DNA from: G958295935 sp965224235
GTDB lineage: Bacteria > Chloroflexota > Dehalococcoidia > Lucifugimonadales > Lucifugimonadaceae
Reading direction: 5' to 3'
DNA length: 64,000 nt
Assembly (NCBI GenBank): GCA_965224235.1
Contig: CBDCYP010000002.1
Coordinates: forward strand, 558,001 to 622,000
The first letter of the stretch is position 1. The number at the start of each line of letters is the position of its first letter. The translations under genes were made by a program, and so were the position numbers. The notes under the pieces are model-generated. The model saw only the letters and a program-made list of their open reading frames with translations. It searched no databases and was not told the DNA's origin. Positions 33,113 to 42,233 of the stretch are shown here, one piece after another.

Positions 33113-34513
33113 ATGACCACCACCCGACCCAACACCGTTCCTTCGCCTGACGACATCCGAGGCTTGCAGCAGGCAGCCATCGACCACCTTTTCGTCGGCA
33201 CCCGCAACGCCGCTCAACTCGCCGAGGACGGCGGCCCGATGATCGTCAATGACGCCGACGGCATCTACTTCACCGACTCCACAGGCCGACAGTACGTCGA
33301 CGGCATCTCCGGGATGTACTTTCGCAACGCGGGCCACGGCCGGGACGAGATCGCCCTCGCCATCTACGAACAGCTCAAGCAGGTGAGCATGCACGTCTAC
33401 GTTGCGTCCACCTCGTCCACCGTTCGGCTCGCCGCCAGACTGGCCCAACTCACCCCCGACGGCCTCACCCGCACCTTCTTTACAAGCGGCGGATCGGAGT
33501 CGAACGAGACGTCGATCAAGATGGCGCAGGCCTACCACAACCGGACCGGCGGCAAGGGCCGGTTCAAGGTGATCAGCCGCAAAGGTTCGTACCACGGAGG
33601 CACGTGGGGCACCATGTGGCTCGGATCTCATCCGTTCCTGCCGAGGGAGGAGTATCAGCCCGTGCCGCCTCACGCCGTGCACGTGCCCAATCCCGACCCG
33701 TACCGCTGCGAACTTGGGGGCAGAACGCCGGAGGAGTGCGCCGAACTGTGCGCCAATGCCGTTGAGGAAGCGATCCTGTTTCACCACCCCGACTCGGTCT
33801 CGGCGGTGATCGGGGAGCCGATAACGCAGCCGCTCGGAGGCGTCGTCCCCGGCCCGGGTTATTGGGAGCGGGTGCGGGAGATCTGCGACAAGTACGGGGC
33901 GCTGCTCATATTCGATGAGGTCATAACCGGATTCGGGCGGACCGGCGAATGGTTCGGCGCAGATGCGGTGGGCGTCGTTCCGGACATCATGAGCTTCGCC
34001 AAGGGCGTGACCTCCGGTTACTTCCCGATGGGCGGCTCTATCGCAACGGCCGAGGTGTCCGACGTCTTCTCCGGCGGTCCGGACAAGACGTTCAAGCACA
34101 TGTTCACCTATACGGGTCACCCGGCAGGCGCTGCAGGCGCGCTTGCGAACCTCGACATCATGGAGCGGGAGGACCTGCCAGGCAACGCCCGACGACGGGG
34201 CGAGCAGCTGGGCGAACGGCTGCAGGAGATGAAAGAGAAGCACCCGTCGATAGGCGACGTACGCGGCGTTGGGCTGATTCAGGGCATCGAGTTCGTCAAG
34301 GACCGCGACACCAAAAAACACTTCGGCCCGGAAGTCGATTGGGGGCCGCGCATCACACAGGCCCTCGTCGACCGCGGCATATGGATCCGCGTAGGCTCTT
34401 TCATACTGCCCATCGCGCCGCCGCTGATGATCACCGCCGACGAGATCGACGCCCTTTGCAACGCCATAGACGAATCGATCGCCGAAGTAGAATCCGCCGT
34501 GGGGGTGGGTTAG
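33113..34513 (+). CDS. Class III (omega) aminotransferase
   Basis: A 466-residue fold-type I PLP aminotransferase. Landmarks: GRQYVDGISGMYFRNAGHG, FFTSGGSESNETSIKMA, SRKGSYHGGTWGTM, LLIFDEVITGFGRTGEWF, and MSFAKGVTSGYFPMGG with the PLP lysine. Members move amino groups from amines, omega-amino acids or taurine to pyruvate or 2-oxoglutarate. The substrate cannot be read from sequence. An amidohydrolase follows 64 bases downstream and may act in the same catabolic route. Confidence 0.9.
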   Translation: MTTTRPNTVPSPDDIRGLQQAAIDHLFVGTRNAAQLAEDGGPMIVNDADGIYFTDSTGRQYVDGISGMYFRNAGHGRDEIALAIYEQLKQVSMHVYVASTSSTVRLAARLAQLTPDGLTRTFFTSGGSESNETSIKMAQAYHNRTGGKGRFKVISRKGSYHGGTWGTMWLGSHPFLPREEYQPVPPHAVHVPNPDPYRCELGGRTPEECAELCANAVEEAILFHHPDSVSAVIGEPITQPLGGVVPGPGYWERVREICDKYGALLIFDEVITGFGRTGEWFGADAVGVVPDIMSFAKGVTSGYFPMGGSIATAEVSDVFSGGPDKTFKHMFTYTGHPAGAAGALANLDIMEREDLPGNARRRGEQLGERLQEMKEKHPSIGDVRGVGLIQGIEFVKDRDTKKHFGPEVDWGPRITQALVDRGIWIRVGSFILPIAPPLMITADEIDALCNAIDESIAEVESAVGVG

Positions 34514-34577
34514 TTACGAACCTGTTCCGTGAGGCCCGTGCGGGTCTCCTGAGTTTGAAGGAAAGCAACGAAATCAC

Positions 34578-35417
34578 ATGCGGGCGATAGATATTCATGC
34601 TCATGTGCCGAGGGAGCCGGGGTTGGAGGAGATTGGGATCGAGCAGGGATTACGGGCGATGTTCCGCATGAGAGAGTCTCCGCCCGATCCCGCCGGCATG
34701 GCGGAAACGTACCGCGACCTGGATGTACTCGCGGTCATTTTCTCCGTGGATTCCCAAACGGCTACCGGTGACGTGCCCGACTCGAATGACTACGTTGCCG
34801 AGATCGCCGCCTGGCACCCGGAACAGTTCATCGGCTTCGCCTCGGTAGATCCGCACAAGGGCGAGTGGGCGGTGAAAGAGCTGGAACGTTCTGTCAAGGA
34901 ACTCGGACTCAAGGGGCTGAAGTTGCACCCGATTCATCAGGCGTTCTTTCCGAACGACGATGCATTCCGGCCACTCTTCGACATGTGCGAACAGCTTAAA
35001 GCGCCCGTCCTGATCCACTCCGGTTACGCCGCGGCCGGCGCGGGCACGCCGGGCGGAGGAGGATTCAGGCTCAAGTACGCCCGGCCTGTTCCGTATATCG
35101 ACGACCTCGCTGCCGATCACCCCGATCTGACCATCATCATGGCCCACCCCGCCTGGCCGTGGGTCGACGAGCAGGTGGCGGTGGCCCTCCACAAGCCGAA
35201 CGTCTACATCGACCTGTCAGGATGGGCGCCGCGGTACATCCCTCGGGAACTCATCCGCGAGGCGAACACACGCCTGCAGGACAAGGTGCTGTTTGGCTCC
35301 GACTACCCGTACATGCCGCCGTCGAGATGGCTACAAGAGTTCGAGGAACTCGAAATGCGCGACGGGCCACGGCAAAAGATCCTGCTCGACAACGCCAAGC
35401 GTGTGCTTGGGCTGTAG
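34578..35417 (+). CDS. Amidohydrolase family 2 protein
   Basis: A 279-residue TIM-barrel metal-dependent hydrolase. The metal site is formed by AIDIHAHV (2-9), LHPIHQAFFP, PVLIHSGYAA, IIMAHPAWPWVDE and FGSDYPYM. This group includes decarboxylases such as ACMSD and 2,6-dihydroxybenzoate decarboxylase as well as lactonases, so decarboxylation is as likely as hydrolysis. It probably shares a transcript with the upstream aminotransferase. Confidence 0.88.
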   Translation: MRAIDIHAHVPREPGLEEIGIEQGLRAMFRMRESPPDPAGMAETYRDLDVLAVIFSVDSQTATGDVPDSNDYVAEIAAWHPEQFIGFASVDPHKGEWAVKELERSVKELGLKGLKLHPIHQAFFPNDDAFRPLFDMCEQLKAPVLIHSGYAAAGAGTPGGGGFRLKYARPVPYIDDLAADHPDLTIIMAHPAWPWVDEQVAVALHKPNVYIDLSGWAPRYIPRELIREANTRLQDKVLFGSDYPYMPPSRWLQEFEELEMRDGPRQKILLDNAKRVLGL

Positions 35418-35581
35418 CGCGAGTCAGGATCGTTGAGTCCCAACAAAAACCCCTTCACCCCGGATTTCTGAAACTCCCGCCGGGGGCAACTCTTGTACGC
35501 GGATGGGGACCGTCGGTTGTTCGTACGCTTGACTAGGGAATTCGCGTTCTGGGCTGACGGGTGCTAGGATTCAGGCGCCTG

Positions 35582-36532
35582 ATGGCTCAGCGAGCAGTTC
35601 GTTTCAGCCTGGTTTCCGGCTTCCCCGTGCCAAAACAGATCCGCCGCCGCTCAACCCGCACAAGTTCGTTCGGTACCAACGGACGGATCAGCCACGACTC
35701 GTCGCCCTTCTACGCCCGTGCCCTTCAGCCGGACCCCGCTATATTGGAGGTCGAGCCACAGCCGGAGCAAGCCATTCCGGCGGATCTCCTTGACAGGATT
35801 TTCCGCCACTCCAGCGAAGACATGCGAGAGCTGCCGGACCGCTCCGTTCACCTGATGGTCACGTCACCGCCGTACAACGTCGGGAAGGATTACGACGAAG
35901 ACCTGACGATGGACGACTACCGCGGGCTGCTGAGACGGGTATTGGCAGAAACGTTTCGAGTCCTCGTCGACGGCGGGCGCGCCTGCGTCAATATCGCCAA
36001 CCTGGGGCGGCGGCCGTACATCCCCATTCACTCCTACGTGATCGAGGATGCGCACGATATAGGATTCTTCATGCGCGGCGAGATCATTTGGAACAAGGCC
36101 GCGGGCGCGGGCAACTCGACAGCGTGGGGGAGTTGGCGTTCGCCAACGAATCCGGTCCTGCGGGACACTCACGAATACATACTCGTGTTTCAGAAGCCGC
36201 CTTTCAAACGAGTCGCCCCGAAAGAGCGGGGAGCGACCATCTCACGCGACGATTTTCTGGAGTTCACCCGCAGCGTCTGGACCTTCGGACCCGAGTCGGC
36301 CAAACGGGCCGGTCACCCGGCGCCGTTCCCCGTGGAACTACCTCGGCGACTGATCGAGTTGTACACCTTCTCGGACGAGGTCGTGCTCGACCCGTTCATG
36401 GGCGCCGGCGCAACCGCCCTCGCAGCGGTCGAGGGCGGGCGGAGCTTCGTGGGATACGAAACGGATTCCGGATACGCAGATCGGGCCGAACAACGGATCG
36501 ATGAGTGGCGGTCGGCCAGCCAGGATTCCTGA
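35582..36532 (+). CDS. Type II DNA methyltransferase (beta class, N4-cytosine or N6-adenine)
   Basis: A 316-residue site-specific methyltransferase. Catalytic motif IV is TSPPYN (about 94-99), which more often marks N4-cytosine enzymes. The S-adenosylmethionine motif I, DPFMGAGATALAA, comes near the C terminus, giving the beta-class order. GEIIWNKAAGAG and HEYILVFQKP are typical of the family. ATG 35582 with AGG upstream is preferred; a GTG at 35561 is possible. Its TGA overlaps the ATG of the next gene (TGATG), a putative restriction endonuclease. Confidence 0.92.
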   Translation: MAQRAVRFSLVSGFPVPKQIRRRSTRTSSFGTNGRISHDSSPFYARALQPDPAILEVEPQPEQAIPADLLDRIFRHSSEDMRELPDRSVHLMVTSPPYNVGKDYDEDLTMDDYRGLLRRVLAETFRVLVDGGRACVNIANLGRRPYIPIHSYVIEDAHDIGFFMRGEIIWNKAAGAGNSTAWGSWRSPTNPVLRDTHEYILVFQKPPFKRVAPKERGATISRDDFLEFTRSVWTFGPESAKRAGHPAPFPVELPRRLIELYTFSDEVVLDPFMGAGATALAAVEGGRSFVGYETDSGYADRAEQRIDEWRSASQDS

Positions 36533-37203
36533 TGGGAGCTAACGAAGAACATTTGGATGTGGTGAGGAATCTCTACGATTACGAATTCAAGAACGGGGTA
36601 AGTAATCAAAGCTTAAACCGTTACTTTGACAAAGCGTTCCAGTCAGTCGTCGTCGAGCATGACCTGTACCCGGCGTGGGCTTGCATAAATTGTCTGAAAC
36701 AAACAGTTTCGACCGTCCGATGGGGTGAGAAACCATCGAAATGCCCCGAGTGTGGAGATTCCGCCACGTATTCCATCGCTACTTTTCAAGGCCGCGCCTC
36801 GCGATTCGGAGGGATTTTCGTTGTGGCCCTGCAACACCTCGTCTACACCCAGTACGGGTTCGAGTTGATGCCCACTCCGGGAAACACCAAGACACATGAC
36901 CTTGAAGTCACGCCTAAAGTAGCTGTTGAGGTGAAGGGCTCGGCAAGGAGAATCTACTTCCCCGACGGCACTTCCCACAAAATCTCTAGGCCTGGCATGA
37001 AACGGAGTGACACAGAAAAGAAGGCGTTCGACAACGCTCGAAACTTCATGACCTCGAACCCTGCGGGAACATTTTTTATCGTCACGAATGCCCTTCCGCG
37101 CCGACTTGATGGCCACAGAGGGGACAATGTCAACGGGATTTTTGACGTGACCCAAAAAGAGCGGTTGGATTCGTTCATACGCGAAGCCAAGGCCGCGTCG
37201 TAG
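36532..37203 (+). CDS. Putative restriction endonuclease with zinc ribbon and PD-(D/E)XK-like site
   Basis: A 223-residue protein translationally coupled to the methyltransferase. Residues 51-74 hold CINC and CPEC, a four-cysteine zinc ribbon. THDLEVTPKVAVEVKGSA (121-138) fits a PD-(D/E)XK nuclease core with D123 and the E133-V-K135 pair. The C-terminal half contains RPGMKRSDTEKKAFDNARNF and FFIVTNALPRRLDGHRGDNV, consistent with a mixed alpha/beta fold. Assignment rests on gene pairing plus these motifs; I do not recognise a named enzyme. The alternative is a Vsr-like or repair nuclease. Confidence 0.7.
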   Translation: MGANEEHLDVVRNLYDYEFKNGVSNQSLNRYFDKAFQSVVVEHDLYPAWACINCLKQTVSTVRWGEKPSKCPECGDSATYSIATFQGRASRFGGIFVVALQHLVYTQYGFELMPTPGNTKTHDLEVTPKVAVEVKGSARRIYFPDGTSHKISRPGMKRSDTEKKAFDNARNFMTSNPAGTFFIVTNALPRRLDGHRGDNVNGIFDVTQKERLDSFIREAKAAS

Positions 37204-37366
37204 CATCCTCCCCTCATTATTCACTTCATTCCTGACCATCTCTCGTTTAATGACCTTCGCCCCTCTCGCAGGCCTTCCCCGGTCGAGCGGGCATGAACCT
37301 GTTCGGCCCGTCCAGTGAATCACCAACGCACGTTGTTCTTCCCACCTTAAGGCGAAGGGTCCTCGC

Positions 37367-38227
37367 CTACTGGGATGTGCGCATGCGGGCGGTGACTGCG
37401 TTGCGGGTTGGGATGCCTTGCATGCCGCGGCGCTCGATGGATATCGCGGCGGCGGCCGATGCGAAGTTGGCTGCGAATGCGACATCGCGCGTCTCGGCCA
37501 GATTAATCGCAAATGCGGCGGCCCAGACGTCGCCCGCGCCTGTGGCGTCGACCTCAGAGGCCGCAACCGGCGGAATGTCACGGCTTTGGCCGTTCACGAA
37601 GACGCGTGCCCCTCGGCGACCTCGGGTGACCGCAACGATGCAGAACGTCTGCGCCCATGCGTCTACGTGTTCGGCAGGCACGTCCGCCTCGGAAATCACG
37701 GCCGCGTCGATCCGCCGGCTCAGGCCGGAAGGCACTGCCGGCGAGACAACGACCTTGCCCGACACGTCCCGCGATCTCTGCCATCCTTGCAGCACGGCGC
37801 AGACAAACGAGTCGTCGGAGAACCAGTCGGCCGCATGGCGGGGCAGTTCATATGCGACCGGTCCGAGCAGGACGACTTGGGCGCCAAACCACGATCCCGG
37901 CACGTGAGAGCGAGTTATTTCGGCGGCTCTTGCTCGCAACCACTGTGTGCGCACGCCGTTGTGGAGTGAGAATTCAAACGTCGTGGTAGCGGCCGCCGGT
38001 ACGTTTACCACGTCCGTCGATGGCAAGAGGGTATCGAACGGGTAGCCGGGCGATGAACTTGTGACGATGCCAGCGGCAAGGCCCATCGCGTGCGCTGTTT
38101 CGGCGGCGAATGCAGCCGTCCCACCAGGCTCCGGGCGGTCATCCGCTCCGCCGGGCGGGAGTCGCACGTCAAACGTCACATGCCCGAACGCAACGAATTC
38201 GGGGCAGCGTGCAGCCCCGTCGTGCAT
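37367..38227 (-). CDS. PfkB family carbohydrate kinase
   Basis: A 286-residue ribokinase-like protein. FVAFGHVTFDVRLPPGG begins the fold, PGGTAAFAAETAHAMGL gives the glycine-rich sugar-binding region, and EVDATGAGDVWAAAFAINLA contains the PfkB signature with the catalytic Asp. It phosphorylates a sugar, nucleoside or related substrate; the poorly conserved middle does not identify it. ATG 38227 is chosen because the fold starts at residue 10; the frame continues to 38344 and a longer form cannot be excluded. It is last in the rpmH-rnpA-yidD-yidC-khpB direction. Confidence 0.8.
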   Translation of the reverse strand: MHDGAARCPEFVAFGHVTFDVRLPPGGADDRPEPGGTAAFAAETAHAMGLAAGIVTSSSPGYPFDTLLPSTDVVNVPAAATTTFEFSLHNGVRTQWLRARAAEITRSHVPGSWFGAQVVLLGPVAYELPRHAADWFSDDSFVCAVLQGWQRSRDVSGKVVVSPAVPSGLSRRIDAAVISEADVPAEHVDAWAQTFCIVAVTRGRRGARVFVNGQSRDIPPVAASEVDATGAGDVWAAAFAINLAETRDVAFAANFASAAAAISIERRGMQGIPTRNAVTARMRTSQ

Positions 38228-38426
38228 CTCGGGTTCGCCGTGCGGCCCTTTGTTGCTCACTTGACCAGGGTTATTAAGGCTGCGGTCGGACGCCAGATGT
38301 TCGTCGCGCCGCGCGCGAAGGGTCTCAGTGCGTCCGTCCGACATGCCTTGTCACGTCCACGCCAACCTTACCCCCGTCACCCCATCGCCCGAACGGACGC
38401 GGGAAGACGGGAGGGACTTTCGGGGC

Positions 38427-39599
38427 CTAGTCCCGGGGCAGAATCACTACCCGGCGGCGGTCGCCTTTGCCTTCGCTTTCGGTGCGCACCTCGGGGTGGT
38501 CGGCCAGAGCCATGTGCACTACCCGGCGTTCGGCTGGAGACATCGGATCGAGTGACGACGGCCCGCCGGATGATGCGACCCGACCCGCGGTCCTGCGAGC
38601 GAGACTCTGCAACATGTCCGACCGCCGTTCCCGATAGTCCTCTACGTCGAGGATGACGTACGCCTTTCGGCCGATCTGGCGGCCCACGATCATCCGCACG
38701 AGGAACTGCAAAGCATGGAGTGTCTCGCCGCGGCGGCCTATCAGCAGCCCGGCGTCGGAGCCCTCGATTTCGAACACGAGCGACCCTCCCTCGCGCTCTT
38801 CACGCACATAGGTTTCCGCTTCGACGCCCATGGTGGCGAAAAAGTAGTCGAGGAGATTGGCGACGGCCTGCTCTGCCTCTTCGTCGTACTCCTTGGGCGG
38901 CTGCTCGCTCACGGAGGCCTCATCTGCGTGCATCAGCGCAGACTGCTCGTCATCACCAGCCATCATGACCGGCCGAATTTCCTCATCGGCGGTGTCCATG
39001 ACCTGCTGTCGTTCTTCCGTCTGTTCCCTATGCTCCCGCCGCCCGCGCTCTTCTCGCGGTTCACGGTCATCCCGACGTCCTCGATGTGCCCGCTGTCCGC
39101 GCTCGTCTCGCCGTCCACGCTGATCTCGTTGTCCGCCCTCTTCTTGTCGTCCACGCTGATCTTGTTGTCCGCCCTCTTCTTGTCGTCCACGCTGCTCCCG
39201 CGGACCGTCCTCTTCGCGCTGACCATGCTGCTCCCGTAGGCCGCGCTGTTCCGGCCGTTCTCGCTCGTCCCGCGGTTCACGGCGCTCCCGCGGTCCGCGC
39301 TGCTCCTGCCTGCGCCCTCGCCGTCGTCCGCCGCGGGCTCTTTGCGGGCGGTCCCGATCCTGACCCGGCTGCGGCTCATCCATCTTCGCGTCGACATAGT
39401 CGTCGTCAGCGGTCATCGCGCCGTCGGCCGTCAGCAGCCGGACTTCGATCTCTGCCGCTTCACCGCCGAAGCCCAGAATCCCGGAACGGCCGGGATTAAC
39501 GACGGATATTTCTACGTCTTCGAGCTTGACGCCGAGGGTGTCTAGGGCGAGGTCCGTTGCTTTTTCTACTGTCTTTCCTGCGAAGGTCTGTCTGCTCAT
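38427..39599 (-). CDS. khpB: RNA-binding protein KhpB/Jag with long Arg-Gln-Gly-rich linker
   Basis: A 390-residue protein: Jag_N domain (1-55, FAGKTVEKATDLALDTLGV and GRSGILGFGG), a strongly charged low-complexity linker (about 75-210) of EQRGRREEGGQ-type units, a KH domain (about 240-325, with EIEGSDAGLLIGRRGETLHA), and an R3H domain (about 330-390, MSPAERRVVHMALADHPEVR). KhpB binds RNA with KhpA and affects cell division and wall synthesis in Gram-positives. ATG 39599 has GAGGAG upstream, which fixes the start. It overlaps the 3' end of yidC by 104 bases. Confidence 0.9.
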   Translation of the reverse strand: MSRQTFAGKTVEKATDLALDTLGVKLEDVEISVVNPGRSGILGFGGEAAEIEVRLLTADGAMTADDDYVDAKMDEPQPGQDRDRPQRARGGRRRGRRQEQRGPRERREPRDERERPEQRGLREQHGQREEDGPREQRGRQEEGGQQDQRGRQEEGGQRDQRGRRDERGQRAHRGRRDDREPREERGRREHREQTEERQQVMDTADEEIRPVMMAGDDEQSALMHADEASVSEQPPKEYDEEAEQAVANLLDYFFATMGVEAETYVREEREGGSLVFEIEGSDAGLLIGRRGETLHALQFLVRMIVGRQIGRKAYVILDVEDYRERRSDMLQSLARRTAGRVASSGGPSSLDPMSPAERRVVHMALADHPEVRTESEGKGDRRRVVILPRD

Positions 39600-40440
39600 C
39601 GTCGCTACTCTCCTCGGGGTCTGGCGCTGTCGCTTCGGGTTCGGCCACACTTGGGGCCGCGCCCGTTGGCGCGAACTGCCTCCCAAATATCGATATTGGT
39701 TTCCTGCCACCGACAAAATACTGAATTGCAACCCCAATGAGGTTTGAGAACAGGATGTATATGCCCAATCCGGCCGGGAACTGCAGCGTGAAGAACCCAA
39801 ACATGATCGGCATCATCCAAAGCATGATTTGGTTCGTTTGAGCCTGCCGCGGATCGACCGACTGGGGCGTCATCATCTTCTGCTGGACCCACATAGATCC
39901 GCCCACCAGCACAGGGAGCGCGAAGTTGAGCGGAACTGGCGCGTACTGAACGAAGTCGACCAGGTCCATTCCGGCAAACTGACTGTCGAGCGGAACGATG
40001 GCCCGCGCCGGGTTCCACCAGTAGAACGCCTCGGACATGTTGGCGAGGCCTTCCGGGGTTGGGGGTACGGACCTCAGAATAGCCCTGTATAGGGCAATCC
40101 AGATCGGCATCTGGATAACGAGCGGACCGAGACAACCGACGGGGTTGACACCGGTCTCGCGGTACAGGCGCATCGTCTCCCTCGAAAGCTGTTGCTTCTC
40201 ATCCCGGCTCTTCCCTTTGTACTTGTCCTGCAGCGCCTTCATCTTCGGCTGCAGTTCCTGCATTTTCATGGTCTGCCGTGTCTGCCGGACCTGCAACGGT
40301 ATTAGCAGCACGCGCATCAAGACGGTAAAGACGATGATGCTGAGGCCGAAATTGTCGAACAGAACGTCGTACAACAGCGTCAAGCTGTTGATCATGGGCC
40401 GCATGAAGATCTCGTTCCAGAGGATGCCCAGGAACTCCAT
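39496..40440 (-). CDS. yidC: Membrane protein insertase YidC/Oxa1
   Basis: A 314-residue YidC of the short type without the large periplasmic domain. Transmembrane segments are visible at about 18-48 (SLTLLYDVLFDNFGLSIIVF), 105-125 (GCLGPLVIQMPIWIALYRAI), 172-190 and 205-245. The conserved arginine is in VLMRVLLIPLQVRQTR. It inserts membrane proteins with or without SecYEG. The last 50 residues are Arg-rich and partly encoded by sequence shared with khpB in another frame. GGAG lies before the ATG. Confidence 0.93.
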   Translation of the reverse strand: MEFLGILWNEIFMRPMINSLTLLYDVLFDNFGLSIIVFTVLMRVLLIPLQVRQTRQTMKMQELQPKMKALQDKYKGKSRDEKQQLSRETMRLYRETGVNPVGCLGPLVIQMPIWIALYRAILRSVPPTPEGLANMSEAFYWWNPARAIVPLDSQFAGMDLVDFVQYAPVPLNFALPVLVGGSMWVQQKMMTPQSVDPRQAQTNQIMLWMMPIMFGFFTLQFPAGLGIYILFSNLIGVAIQYFVGGRKPISIFGRQFAPTGAAPSVAEPEATAPDPEESSDDEQTDLRRKDSRKSNGPRPRHPRRQARRRRNIRR

Positions 40441-40489
40441 TAGGCGCCTCCGCCCGAGATCGGTTGGCCTGCATTAAGGCCGGACCGGA

Positions 40490-41929
40490 TCATCCGCAGT
40501 CCTTGCCTTCCCGCGTCTCCACGCAGCGCCGCTCGGTCAGGTCTCCGGCGGAGAAGGTCTTCAGCTCGCCGCTCTCCGTGTGCACGTAGACGAAACCCTC
40601 GTTCACCAAGGGGGAAGATTTAACCGGGCCATCCGTAAACAACTGGCCAAGGATCGTCCCGCCGCTCTGTGAGACGATATAAACGTCAGACTTGCCGGAC
40701 GGAACGGCGATTGCAGGCCCGCGTGCGTGATCGATGATCGCCGGTTGGCCGATTATCTGGCCATCGATGACCGCCGGAGCCGGCCAGACGGCCTGGCCGG
40801 TCTGCTGGTCGATGGCGAAGACGCGTCCACCCAGGGTGGCCGCGTACACGATGCCCCTGTGGGCGAGGGCCTGCGCCCAGGTCCAATCGCTCACTTCGAA
40901 TTTCCACTCGCCTGTTCCGACGAGCGCGGTTTCGGACAGTGAGCCGTCCCGTCTGCCACTGAGGCTCAGTGCGTAGAAACTCCCCGCAAAGTCTCCGAAG
41001 TAGATGTGCCCGTCGGCGATAAGCGGCGCGGCGGTGATGGCGCCTCCGGCTTGAAACTTCCACAGGAGCCTCGACTCGGGCCGGTTGAGGTATTCCGCCG
41101 AGTCGGCGAGATCCACGGCGTAGAAGGCGCCGCTCATGTCCCCGAAGTAGGCCACGTTGTCGTCGACTGCAGGGGCGCTGAATACGTTGCCACCGGTCGG
41201 GAAACGCCATTTGATACGCAGCCCCACCGGTTCCGATTCAAGGATGGCGTCGGGGGTCGGATCGATCGCGTACAGATAGCCTCGCGGCTCATCACTGGCG
41301 CCCACCTCGGAGGCGCCAAAGACCAGAGTGCCTTCACCCATTGCTAACCGGCCCACGATCTTTGTCGAGACGTGGACGACCCGTTCCCGCCAAATCGGCG
41401 CTCCGGAGTCCAGGTCAACGGCGAACACGCCTGCCTCACAATCATTGCCTGCGCAGGCGTACCCCGCGGCGTAAAGCCGCCCGTCTTCGATAAGTGGCGA
41501 GCCGTAAACGGCCTGGCCCCTCGGCACAGCCGAGCAGGACCCCAGAAAACCGGTGGAAGGAGCATCGGATACCACGGTCAGATCTTCGTCGGTAGTCGCC
41601 CGCCAGTTGCGGTCGAAGCTCCCCGATTGGGCCTCGATCCGCGCAATTCTGCCCGCCTTGTTCCCCACGTAAAAGTACTCGTCCTCCAATACCGGCGCGG
41701 ACCAGCCTCCTTGCGGAGTCAGGTCATTGAGGCAAGCCGCGGCGGACAGGAAGACGGCGAGCGCCAGAACGGCGTATGCGCCGATATTCCGGAACCGTTT
41801 GCCGGACTTCCTGGAATGGGCGGATGTAATGGGCTGATTAAGCCGGGTGTCTGTCCCGGTTTCCCGGCCGGGGGTTTCCGGTGGCGTTATGGGCCTCCGA
41901 GTATCTGCGTTCGCCCTGTTGCCGCCCAC
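40490..41929 (-). CDS. PQQ-like beta-propeller lipoprotein
   Basis: A 479-residue protein. A basic N-terminal region precedes a hydrophobic segment (about 49-65) ending in LSAAAC, a likely lipobox. Then come about seven propeller blades of the PQQ/BamB type: YFYVGNKAGRIARIEAQSG, GVFAVDLDSGAPIWRERV, YFGDMSGAFYAVDLAD, YFGDFAGSFYALSL, YAATLGGRVFAIDQQTGQAVW and so on. There is no PQQ dehydrogenase motif. Its place between yidD and yidC suggests a role in membrane-protein insertion or envelope assembly by analogy with BamB; this is inference. Confidence 0.82.
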   Translation of the reverse strand: MGGNRANADTRRPITPPETPGRETGTDTRLNQPITSAHSRKSGKRFRNIGAYAVLALAVFLSAAACLNDLTPQGGWSAPVLEDEYFYVGNKAGRIARIEAQSGSFDRNWRATTDEDLTVVSDAPSTGFLGSCSAVPRGQAVYGSPLIEDGRLYAAGYACAGNDCEAGVFAVDLDSGAPIWRERVVHVSTKIVGRLAMGEGTLVFGASEVGASDEPRGYLYAIDPTPDAILESEPVGLRIKWRFPTGGNVFSAPAVDDNVAYFGDMSGAFYAVDLADSAEYLNRPESRLLWKFQAGGAITAAPLIADGHIYFGDFAGSFYALSLSGRRDGSLSETALVGTGEWKFEVSDWTWAQALAHRGIVYAATLGGRVFAIDQQTGQAVWPAPAVIDGQIIGQPAIIDHARGPAIAVPSGKSDVYIVSQSGGTILGQLFTDGPVKSSPLVNEGFVYVHTESGELKTFSAGDLTERRCVETREGKDCG

Positions 41930-41972
41930 GCTGCGATTGTCCCGGCAGCGGAGGAGGCACAGGGCGGATTGT

Positions 41973-42203
41973 TTACCAGGTAGTAGTTTTGGGTTCGGGT
42001 ACCGGGTCGTACCCGCCAGCGCGCCAGGGATGGCACCTTGCCAGGCGTCTCAACGTCAGTCCGGTTCCACGCCCCACACCGTGTCGCTCTATCGCTTCAG
42101 CGGCGTAGTCGGAGCACGTAGGCTCATACCGGCACGTCGAGGGCAGATAGGGCGATACCGCCACTTTGTAGATTCGGATCGATATGAGGGCTAAGCGCTT
42201 CAT
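41973..42203 (-). CDS. yidD: Membrane protein insertion efficiency factor YidD
   Basis: A 76-residue YidD (DUF37) protein: RIYKVAVSPYLPSTCRYEPTC-type core with the conserved cysteine pair, then RHGVGRGTGLTLRRLARCHPW and GGYDPVP. It sits between rnpA and the lipoprotein/yidC genes, its usual place. It assists YidC-dependent insertion. Confidence 0.93.
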   Translation of the reverse strand: MKRLALISIRIYKVAVSPYLPSTCRYEPTCSDYAAEAIERHGVGRGTGLTLRRLARCHPWRAGGYDPVPEPKTTTW

Positions 42204-42233
42204 TGCATTCCCGCCGCGGCCAGATCGGTCGCG

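Noticed and set aside
33074..34321. Long open frame (415 codons) on the minus strand
   Set aside because: It is antisense to a clear class III aminotransferase; its Arg/Gly/Val-rich composition is what the GC-rich codon bias of the real gene produces.
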